Shown piece after piece: positions 16,830-23,207 of a DNA stretch of 23,510 bases (position 1 is its first letter; each line of letters begins with the position of its first letter). A model generated the notes under the pieces. The model saw only the letters and a list, made by a program, of their open reading frames with translations, did not search any database and was not told where the DNA came from. Both the position numbers and the translations under genes were made by a program. The stretch is from NCBI GenBank assembly GCA_031281635.1, contig JAITFC010000013.1, forward strand, positions 1 through 23,510. The letters are read 5' to 3'. Source of the stretch: Puniceicoccales bacterium (GTDB lineage: Bacteria; Verrucomicrobiota; Verrucomicrobiia; Opitutales; JAIRLM01).

Positions 16830-16861
16830 GCTGGGATACGTGATGGAATGGTTTATCACCT

Positions 16862-16867
16862 CGTCAA
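16862..16867 (-). promoter_or_regulatory. -35-like box of tRNA-Gly(TCC)
   Basis: TTGACG on the minus strand starts 38 nt and ends 33 nt upstream of the mature tRNA 5' end at 16829. This is the same spacing as the TTGACA before tRNA-Gly(GCC). No good -10 box is visible. Confidence 0.35.
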
Positions 16868-16939
16868 GCAAAAATTTGCATTTGGACAAAAATTTCCCAG
16901 GCGATGGAGGGGATTTTGGCAGGCGCAGCAGCCATCATC

Positions 16940-17015
16940 TGGTGCGAGCGAAGGGACTCGAACCCTCGGCATCTACCTTGGCAAGGTAGCACTCTACCAA
17001 CTGAGTTACGCTCGC
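16940..17015 (-). tRNA. tRNA-Gly (anticodon GCC)
   Basis: The minus strand folds as a complete tRNA with acceptor GCGAGCG/CGCTCGC, D loop containing AGTTGGTAGA, anticodon stem CTACC/GGTAG with loop TTGCCAA (GCC), and T arm GAGGG-TTCGAGT-CCCTT. CCA is encoded at 16942-16940. It lies 110 nt upstream of tRNA-Gly(TCC) in the same direction, so the two may also be co-transcribed. Confidence 0.97.
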
Positions 17016-17047
17016 AGCGCCACGTAACTTGCCACGACCACCGGCTC

Positions 17048-17053
17048 TGTCAA
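17048..17053 (-). promoter_or_regulatory. -35 box of tRNA-Gly(GCC)
   Basis: A perfect TTGACA lies on the minus strand with its last base 33 nt upstream of the mature tRNA end at 17015. The -10 region (AAGTTA at 17-nt spacing) is poor. Confidence 0.4.
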
Positions 17054-17135
17054 GCGTTTCCATGAAAAAATTTGACAGATGGACTCAGCATTTCAGCACT
17101 GTCCGAAACGCCTGCCCCAGATCCAGCAGAAATTT

Positions 17136-17798
17136 CTAACGTTTCCCGCGGCGCACTGCAGAGCCACTTCCCTGCGCTACACTGGAATAACCCCAGTCCA
17201 CCTCATCGATGCGATCCCCGTAGTGTCGAAGGAGCTCATTGAAGCTGGCTATAGCCACACCAAAGCCAACAAACCACGTGATGCCATAGAGAAAGCAGCA
17301 CACAAATTGCAGACCTACGAATGCGAGCGATGGCCATATCATTGGCCACCAAATCCTCCGTAAATAGTGGGCAAATGCCGATGGTGCAAAGAGATCCCCC
17401 AATCGCTCCCGGCGCTGATATAGCATGAGACAGGTGAAAAATCCTGGGAATAGGAGTGCCATGGGAAGAGGCAGAAATAGCCACATGGGAAGATTCAAAA
17501 CGCTGAAACTGCCGACGTAGATCAACCATTTGGCGACCAGGGCTAGAATCACGCAAATGACCGCGTAAGTAGTAAAAAATGCGGCAAAGCGAACGCCGTC
17601 CCAGAGCAGCTGCCACCAGTTCGACCATTCCGGCAATTGCACTCCGCCGTCCGTTGCATAGCGTGGCGTCCGCATGAAGCGGTACAAGTATCCGAATGCG
17701 AAGAGCAATAGCGGAGGAATGAACATGAACAGCACGCCAATTGCCGTTTTGAGCCAGAGGCGGTCGTCGGTGAATCGTGGAAAGAGAACATTTTTCAT
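17136..17798 (-). CDS. DUF4013-like membrane protein
   Basis: The 220-aa product has a polar N-terminus with FPRFTDDRLWLKTAIG, then GYLYRFMR, then QLPEWSNWWQLLWDGVRF, followed by several hydrophobic segments to about residue 200. This order (charged start, first helix ending in GY, then the L-P-E-W amphipathic block and a run of helices) matches the DUF4013 family, whose function is unknown. It is probably an inner-membrane protein with four to five helices. The ATG at 17798 was chosen; a TTG nine bases upstream is possible, and neither has a strong Shine-Dalgarno sequence. It is upstream of the tRNA-Gly genes on the same strand, with a separate tRNA promoter between. Confidence 0.7.
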   Translation of the reverse strand: MKNVLFPRFTDDRLWLKTAIGVLFMFIPPLLLFAFGYLYRFMRTPRYATDGGVQLPEWSNWWQLLWDGVRFAAFFTTYAVICVILALVAKWLIYVGSFSVLNLPMWLFLPLPMALLFPGFFTCLMLYQRRERLGDLFAPSAFAHYLRRIWWPMIWPSLAFVGLQFVCCFLYGITWFVGFGVAIASFNELLRHYGDRIDEVDWGYSSVAQGSGSAVRRGKR

Positions 17799-17807
17799 AG
17801 CATCCAA

Positions 17808-18028
17808 GTAAACCCGTTGGCAGTGAATCTAAAAAATGTGGCGATGCAACTCTGAAATTGAATTCCGCAAAAATTCTCGCCTCCCAGTGGCCAGAAATTC
17901 GTCCGCGCAAATTTGGCGCGCAGCACTCGGTGCCCATGATGCTGAGACGGAGAACATGACAGGATCTTTGAAAAATGTGAGCAAATGCTTGCATTATTTA
18001 AAAATTGTGCCAAACTATTGTAGTCGGT
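17808..18028. other. Intergenic region with shared upstream block
   Basis: No gene is supported here. TTTGAAAAATGT at 17967-17978 is identical to 22323-22334 in front of the other orphan gene. A palindromic GCAAATGCTTGC follows at about 17981-17992. ATTGTGC near 18004-18010 resembles ATTTGTGC near 22344. These blocks suggest a common upstream region of the two orphan genes. Confidence 0.4.
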
Positions 18029-18898
18029 ATGCCAATAGAACCTTATAAAAATCCATATCCATGTCCAAACCCTTTTGGTTCCTACCGGGACCGGGGACCT
18101 CCTAAAGAAATAGCGAGGAGGCAGAGTATCTGGGATGGCTACAGGGATAATGCGGAGAATGCATTGAATGTAATGAGTAACGGAATTACACCCGCTGATG
18201 CAACTTCGTTCGTATGCAGAGCTGAGACATGGAAAACTGCCACTATAGAAATGCACAAAGCAGCTGGATGCGGACCAGTAAAGGCATATCTTAAGTGGCT
18301 TTTGGGGTGGGATTCTAAACTCGTAAATTACGTAATTGGCAATTGGTGCTCCAACTTTATAGCTAATGCAATAGTCCTTGAAGGGGAACAGGCCCTAAAC
18401 GAATTTTCACTGCATAGCACAAGTTATGTGATGGCTTATGAGAGCATTGCAGATTATCCTGGGATTGATGCGCTACAACAACACGCTCATTCGCAGCTTG
18501 ATAGGGGTAATCAAGCTGCTAGCGATATGCTTCGCAGACATGGTTCATCCATCGTTGAAACTCCTTCGCAGCTTGAAGGGGAAGGTCGACAAGCTTTGGA
18601 CGCGATACGTCGTGCCAATGAACAAGCCACGTCTGGACCTATAGTCGTCCCACAAAACGGCTTGAACGCATTCATGGCTTTTTTAATCTTGGCGCCGAAA
18701 ACGGAGCCAATACACATTTTGCTTAGTGTAGCATCAGATGGGAACTTTGTCGCATCGGTAATACTAGAATCCGCAATAAATTCTGCCGAATCTCGGACAG
18801 AGATCGGACAGGCACAACGTTACTTCGTTGTGAACACTGACAATGCGGCCACCGAAAGGTCACGAGCTCCATCGCCATCGCCATCACAGGGAACGTGA
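18029..18898 (+). CDS. Orphan protein A, MPI-start family
   Basis: I do not recognise this 289-aa protein. It begins MPIEPYKNPYPCPNPFG, a Pro-rich start. An amphipathic to hydrophobic part follows at about residues 80-115 (KAYLKWLLGW and VIGNWCSNFIANAIV), then a Gln/Ala-rich helical region (DALQQHAHSQLDRGNQAASDMLRR and a similar QLEGEGRQALDAIRRANEQ). The protein ends in a mixed C-terminal domain (AFMAFLILAP to YFVVNTDN) and a Ser/Pro tail. The C-terminal domain shows faint position-by-position likeness to orphan protein B at 22375. ATGCCAATAGA at the start and upstream blocks are shared with that gene. There is no Shine-Dalgarno sequence, signal peptide or known catalytic motif. A secreted or host-directed protein is one guess; nothing in the sequence proves it. 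Confidence 0.6.
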   Translation: MPIEPYKNPYPCPNPFGSYRDRGPPKEIARRQSIWDGYRDNAENALNVMSNGITPADATSFVCRAETWKTATIEMHKAAGCGPVKAYLKWLLGWDSKLVNYVIGNWCSNFIANAIVLEGEQALNEFSLHSTSYVMAYESIADYPGIDALQQHAHSQLDRGNQAASDMLRRHGSSIVETPSQLEGEGRQALDAIRRANEQATSGPIVVPQNGLNAFMAFLILAPKTEPIHILLSVASDGNFVASVILESAINSAESRTEIGQAQRYFVVNTDNAATERSRAPSPSPSQGT

Positions 18899-19061
18899 TA
18901 ACCGAACATTTCGAATTATCGCCGGCCTTGTCAATGTCGAGGTGCGCGAACCGCAGGCTTTGGCAAAATGGCAAGAGAGGATCCGCAGGGGAATCAGGAA
19001 GTCCACCGGGCTTCTCGAGGAAGCGGAAAAATTAATAGATCTGGCTCTGGGAGCGGCTTGA
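18843..19061 (+). CDS. Small hypothetical protein overlapping orphan A
   Basis: This 72-aa ORF overlaps the end of orphan A by 56 nt in another frame. The first ~20 residues are low-complexity (His/Arg-rich). The rest, from about FRIIAGLVNVEVREPQAL to LLEEAEKLIDLAL, has the charge and hydrophobicity pattern of a real helical protein. Its start could be internal. It may be a separate small gene, or the 3' part of a longer gene frameshifted against orphan A. I do not recognise the family. Confidence 0.35.
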   Translation: MRPPKGHELHRHRHHRERDNRTFRIIAGLVNVEVREPQALAKWQERIRRGIRKSTGLLEEAEKLIDLALGAA

Positions 19062-19070
19062 TGGGCTGTC

Positions 19071-19089
19071 GAAATTTTGCAACAGGTCT
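19071..19089 (-). repeat. Solo terminal-inverted-repeat copy
   Basis: The minus strand reads AGACCTGTTGCAAAATTTC, preceded by TAAT. It matches the ends of the element at 3781-3858 and, more loosely, those near 21964 and 22255. No partner end is seen close by. It lies 10 bases past the stop of the small ORF in the second accessory patch. Confidence 0.45.
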
Positions 19090-19128
19090 ATTACACCATA
19101 AATTAGGATAAAACACAGCGTGAACCAG

Positions 19129-21915
19129 CTAAATTCCTAGCACCTTTCCACATCTGGAACAAATTTTTTCATTTTCTTGGAAAATTTGCAAGTCTTCGCA
19201 GTGGCGCCAGCAGCGGCTGCAGCGTTCTCCGCGGGCCGGTTCAACGGCGATGGACAAATTATTTCCTTCTTCGCGAGTCAGTTCCGCCTGCGACACGATG
19301 AACAATTCCGGTAAAATTTCCTCGCAATCGGCAAGCAGAGTCCCCATGTCGTTTTTTTCGCCGACGCGCAAGATAACGCGTGCTTCCAGTGATTTCCCGA
19401 TAATCTTTTCTCGCCGCGCTTCTTCCAATTTTTGATTCACCGCCGCGCGCAACGTCAATAATCGTTCTACCCGTTCGGCGGGTTCAGCACATGAAGAAAA
19501 TTCTTTCTCATTCGGCCATGGGAGTAGATGGGCCGGCTTTTCTGCGAATGGTTCGTCGCATTGCAAATATGCATAAGCTTCGTCAGCTGTGAGTGTTATT
19601 ATTGGGGTTAGCACGGCAAGAAGAGCCATGAGAATTTCCCAGAGAGCCGTTTGTGCCGAGCGCCGCTCCTTGCCAGATTTTGCAAAAGTGTAAAGTCTGT
19701 CTTTCAGAATGTCGTGGTAAGTTGCGGAAAGTGTGACGGTACAGAAATTTAGTACCATGCGGTAGATGCGGTGAAATTCATAGGCTTCGTAGGCTTTGGT
19801 TACCTCATTGATGAGTTGGCTCAACTTCGCCAGGGCCCAACAATCGATCGGGAGGAGTTCATCCAGATTGACGCCGTCGCGCTTACGTTCAAAGTCGCCG
19901 AGATTCCCAAGTTGGAAGCGCAGAGTGTTGCGAATGGTGCCATAGGCGACAACGATGTGTTCCAGAATGCCGTCGGAGAGCGGGATGTCGTCGCGGAAGT
20001 CCTCGGAAGCGATCCAGAGTCGAATCACGTCCGCGCCATAGCGAGCCACGTAGTCGTCGGACGATTGCGGCTTGTCGGAGCTCTTGGAGATTTTTTTGCG
20101 GTCCTCTCCCACGATAAATCCGTGCGTCAATACGGCTTTGTACGGAGCTGATCCGCAGTTAATTGTCGAGCACCACAGCGACGATTGAAACCAGCCTCGG
20201 TGCTGGTCCGTCCCTTCGGCGTAGAGATCGGCTGGGAAATATAAATCCTTCCCGTAGAGAGGGAGAGCCTTGGAGCTGCATCCGGAATCAATCCACACGT
20301 CCAAAGTGTCCGTCCCCGGCCGCAATTTCTTGCCCTGCCAGGCTTTTTCCAGGGGGATGCCGGCCAATAATTCGTCCGCAGACATCGTAAACCAGCAGTC
20401 GGAGCCAAATTGTCGCACTTTTTCCGCAACGGCACGGATGACCTTCCCGTCCAAGAGTGCGTTGCCGTCTCCGTCGAAAAATACCGGCAATGGAATCCCC
20501 CAGGTGCGTTGCCGGCTGATACACCAATCCGGGCGGGTAGCAAGTGCACTGTGCATGCGATTCTGTCCCCAATCCGGAGTCCATTGCACAAACTTCAGGG
20601 AATCCAGGGCAGTTTCCCGCAGAGCCGCGTCCTCAAGATTCAGAAACCACTGGCTCATGGCCCGATAGATGACCGGAGTTTTGGACCGCCAGCAGTGGGG
20701 GTAAGCATGGGTTATCGTTTTCTCCATGAGAAGGTTACCATTTTTTCGCAGCAGATCTATCACTGCCTCCGACGCCGGACAGCGACCATCTTTGTCAAGT
20801 ATTTCCATGCCAACAAGTTCCAATGGCATTTCTCCGTCATTAACGTAGCGGCCATCGTCGTCGATGGGACAGTAAACATCCAGATGATTTTGCAGGCCAA
20901 ACACGTAATCTTCCATGCCATGGGCCGGCGCGCAGTGTACGCAACCGGTTCCGCTGCTATTCGTAACAAAATCACCGCCGCAGATGGGACTCGGGCGTTC
21001 GATGAACGGGTGCCGCGCTTTTTTCCCAATGAGTTCCCCGGCCGCAAATTCCGCAATTTTTTTCACCCCAGATAGCTGGCAGTCATTGATAAATCGTTCC
21101 ACAGAAGAACTTTCCACGACATATCTTTCGCCGTTACAGGACAGTGCCGCATAGTGAAATTGCGGATGTACGGCGATGGCGCGGTTGGATGGCAAGGACC
21201 AGGGCGTCGTCGTCCAGATGACCACATGGGCTGGATCCGAGATGGAAAGTTCTGCGGCCGAAGATTTTTCCAGTGGAAATTTCACCCAAATCGAGGGACC
21301 GCGAACGTCTTTGTACTCGATTTCTGCCTCCGCTAGGGCTGTTCGGCAAGGAATGGACCAATAGACGGGTTTTTTGCTGCGATAGACCAGCTTATTTTCA
21401 ACGCAGCGGGCGAAAAATTCCAAAACAGCGGCCTCGTAGTGCGGATCCATGGTGCGATATTCCCGTTTCCAATCGGCGAGTAAGCCTAGCCGCTCAAACT
21501 GTTTGCGCTGTCGGGAACTGTAATCTCTGGAAAATTGTGCGCAGGCCCGCCGCAGCGCAATGGCATCCCAGTTACGACCTTCCGCATGAAGATTTTTGAC
21601 AACTTTATGTTCGATGGGCAATCCGTGGCAGTCCCAACCGGGAACGTACGGCGCACGGTAGCCGCGCAGGGTTTTGTAGCGGATAATGATGTCCTTCAAG
21701 ATTTTGTTTAACGCTGTCCCGATGTGCACGTCACCGTTGGTGAATGGCGGCCCATCGTGGAGGAAGAATCTTGGCGCATCTCGGCGTGCATCCTGAATTT
21801 TTTCGTATAATCCGTCCGCGTTCCACCGGCCAATGCGCTGCGGCTCGCGTCGCGCCAACTCCGCCCGCAGCGGGAAATTCGTCTTCGGCAAGTTCAGTGT
21901 GTCTTTCAGCTGCAT
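19129..21915 (-). CDS. ileS: Isoleucyl-tRNA synthetase (IleS)
   Basis: IleS charges tRNA-Ile and edits mischarged valine. The 928-aa length is normal for the bacterial type. It shows the class I signature in HDGPPFTNGDVHIGTALNK (HIGT at residues 64-67), the PGWDCHGLPIEHKV block, the WCISRQRTWGIPLP block, the KMSKS loop as DRKKISKSSDK, and a C-terminal zinc site built from CSRCWRHC and ICSRCGKVL. The upstream ATG at 21921 touches the GGAGGG ribosome-binding site. The ATG at 21915 has a 6-nt spacing from it and is therefore the better start. About 450 nt upstream are gene-free on this strand. I looked for a T-box leader and did not see a convincing one. Confidence 0.95.
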   Translation of the reverse strand: MQLKDTLNLPKTNFPLRAELARREPQRIGRWNADGLYEKIQDARRDAPRFFLHDGPPFTNGDVHIGTALNKILKDIIIRYKTLRGYRAPYVPGWDCHGLPIEHKVVKNLHAEGRNWDAIALRRACAQFSRDYSSRQRKQFERLGLLADWKREYRTMDPHYEAAVLEFFARCVENKLVYRSKKPVYWSIPCRTALAEAEIEYKDVRGPSIWVKFPLEKSSAAELSISDPAHVVIWTTTPWSLPSNRAIAVHPQFHYAALSCNGERYVVESSSVERFINDCQLSGVKKIAEFAAGELIGKKARHPFIERPSPICGGDFVTNSSGTGCVHCAPAHGMEDYVFGLQNHLDVYCPIDDDGRYVNDGEMPLELVGMEILDKDGRCPASEAVIDLLRKNGNLLMEKTITHAYPHCWRSKTPVIYRAMSQWFLNLEDAALRETALDSLKFVQWTPDWGQNRMHSALATRPDWCISRQRTWGIPLPVFFDGDGNALLDGKVIRAVAEKVRQFGSDCWFTMSADELLAGIPLEKAWQGKKLRPGTDTLDVWIDSGCSSKALPLYGKDLYFPADLYAEGTDQHRGWFQSSLWCSTINCGSAPYKAVLTHGFIVGEDRKKISKSSDKPQSSDDYVARYGADVIRLWIASEDFRDDIPLSDGILEHIVVAYGTIRNTLRFQLGNLGDFERKRDGVNLDELLPIDCWALAKLSQLINEVTKAYEAYEFHRIYRMVLNFCTVTLSATYHDILKDRLYTFAKSGKERRSAQTALWEILMALLAVLTPIITLTADEAYAYLQCDEPFAEKPAHLLPWPNEKEFSSCAEPAERVERLLTLRAAVNQKLEEARREKIIGKSLEARVILRVGEKNDMGTLLADCEEILPELFIVSQAELTREEGNNLSIAVEPARGERCSRCWRHCEDLQIFQENEKICSRCGKVLGI

Positions 21916-21921
21916 GATCAT

Positions 21922-22254
21922 CCCTCCAGATGGTTAATTTCCTAGAGATTTACACCGCTTCCGCAATAGACATTTTGGAAAATTTCAAGCCAATGTGCGA
22001 AGAGTAGACGCAGATGCCAATTTTGGAGTTTTGTTTGCGCGCGGGCCGTGTGGATCACTGATGCGCAACGGCGCAAAGGACAATTAAGGATCTGGGAGCG
22101 TTGCTCAGCTTGCAAAATACGACCATTTTTGTCTCTTGTGCAGATGTGACGGCGGGAACAGCGCACCCTCAAGATACCGGAAAAAACCACGAGTTGCTTC
22201 CAACTTTTTTTTGCGAAAGGAAATAAGAGAAAAATTAAAATTTCCTAGCTTTTT
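21922..22254. other. Gene-free region upstream of ileS
   Basis: Open frames here (for example 21942-22190 on the minus strand) look like chance, with no domain, no Shine-Dalgarno sequence and odd composition. The only structure seen is the repeat end at 21964. I found no T-box core sequence, riboswitch or tRNA. Confidence 0.5.
21964..21986 (+). repeat. Solo terminal-inverted-repeat copy
   Basis: CAATAGACATTTT (21964-21976) followed by GGAAAATTTC belongs to the dispersed end family. Its first 13 bases are the exact reverse complement of 22328-22340, so the two could bound a 377-bp unit (21964-22340) that contains the 86-bp element. Confidence 0.45.
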
Positions 22255-22340
22255 CATTAGACATTTTTCAAAACCCTCTGAAACTGGCTGTTTATGAGGG
22301 TTTTGAGCCATTTTATCTGACTTTTGAAAAATGTCTATTG
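22255..22340. repeat. 86-bp inverted-repeat element (MITE-like)
   Basis: The left end CATTAGACATTTTTCAAAA (22255-22273) and the reverse complement of the right end, CAATAGACATTTTTCAAAA (22340-22322), match at 18 of 19 positions. A second inverted pair, AAAACCCTC with GAGGGTTTT, lies inside the left half. There is no ORF. The transcript could fold into a long hairpin. The last three bases (TTG) begin the -35 box of the orphan B promoter. Confidence 0.6.
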
Positions 22341-22365
22341 ACAAATTTGTGCGACATGGTAGAAT
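22338..22365 (+). promoter_or_regulatory. Promoter of orphan B, formed at the edge of the 86-bp element
   Basis: TTGACA (22338-22343) and TAGAAT (22360-22365) are spaced by 16 nt; the -35 is perfect and the -10 is 5/6 to consensus. Predicted initiation near 22372 leaves only a few bases before the ATG at 22375, so the message would be essentially leaderless. The -35 straddles the end of the inverted-repeat element. Confidence 0.6.
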
Positions 22366-22374
22366 CTGCGCGTT

Positions 22375-23190
22375 ATGCCAATAGACATTCGCCTTAGCAG
22401 AACGCAATATGATGACCTTTCTACCAAATTTAGCACTCTGTTCTACCCTCCGGTTGCGCCTGGTGTCGACAATGCGCCTACCTCCGCAACAGGAGATGGG
22501 GGAAGGTTGCTCTCGCTTCCTGGTCGTATGGCTACCTTCGACGACAGCAGCATCGCATCCAAGGAAGTAGCGAAGCTATTAGTAGCAGCTGGAATCAGCT
22601 GGTGCGTGTGGTCCGCGAGTCTCCGCATGGCTTTGAGTAGTAGTTGGAAAAATCTAAACTTTATTGTTGAGAGTTCTCCTCAACCGGCAGCTGTGATCCA
22701 CAAAGCCCAATTCGACATATGCCGAACTCAATTATCTACATTGAATAGAAATAATACGCTGGCGGACGCCTGCGATCGCTTTGATCTGCCCCATGAAATC
22801 GTTCGAGATCTTTTTGGCATTGACGAAGATACGCCTATTAGAGATATTGAAGCTAGTGGAGAACCCAGGAACATTGGAGTAAAACTGGCTGATTTTGCGC
22901 CCGAACACATGATTGCAGTCATGGCTATTGCCGGGTTATTTCCCGGTGTATATATAGCATTTAGCCGCAAGACGGTGAACAATGCTAATATGATACGTGC
23001 TACGTTGCTGCCTGCCAGCAATTCCTCGACGTTGCGGCCCATGTATAATCGTAATGCCAAAGCTGTCTTTTGCGTATGTCGTGATATAGACAGATCTCAA
23101 CTTCCACTCGCAGCAACATTCATCTCCGCCGAACAACAAATACTGACCGGAAGCACCGATGGCCGAGGGAGCGTCATGCCTTTTATGTAA
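22375..23190 (+). CDS. Orphan protein B, MPI-start family
   Basis: I do not recognise this 271-aa protein. After MPIDIRLSRTQYDDL and a Pro/Gly-rich linker it has a hydrophobic stretch at about residues 63-85 (VAKLLVAAGISWCVWSASL). A polar helical middle follows (residues ~95-160, with DACDRFDLPHEIVRDLFGID). The C-terminal part, about 180-245, contains HMIAVMAIAGLFPGVYIAF and ends near VFCVCRDIDRSQ. That part aligns loosely with the end of orphan A (shared A-x-MA, L-x-P, NS, F-x-V and D positions). A strong promoter lies immediately upstream and there is no Shine-Dalgarno sequence. The stop lies only 17 nt from the stop of the converging transposase, so an insertion may have set its 3' end. 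Function is unknown; no known catalytic motif is visible. Confidence 0.65.
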   Translation: MPIDIRLSRTQYDDLSTKFSTLFYPPVAPGVDNAPTSATGDGGRLLSLPGRMATFDDSSIASKEVAKLLVAAGISWCVWSASLRMALSSSWKNLNFIVESSPQPAAVIHKAQFDICRTQLSTLNRNNTLADACDRFDLPHEIVRDLFGIDEDTPIRDIEASGEPRNIGVKLADFAPEHMIAVMAIAGLFPGVYIAFSRKTVNNANMIRATLLPASNSSTLRPMYNRNAKAVFCVCRDIDRSQLPLAATFISAEQQILTGSTDGRGSVMPFM

Positions 23191-23207
23191 ACTTTCGTTT
23201 CCCTCTA

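Noticed and set aside
17795..18256. 153-aa minus-strand ORF opposite orphan A
   Set aside because: No family resemblance. It overlaps the shared upstream region and the better-supported plus-strand gene.
21942..22190. 82-aa minus-strand ORF upstream of ileS
   Set aside because: No ribosome-binding site, no recognisable pattern and Arg/Cys-rich chance composition; its 3' end lies over a repeat copy.
21922..22254. T-box leader before ileS
   Set aside because: A GAGGGTGCG stretch on the minus strand near 22170 was considered, but the AGGGTGG-N-ACCGCG core and specifier hairpin are not present.
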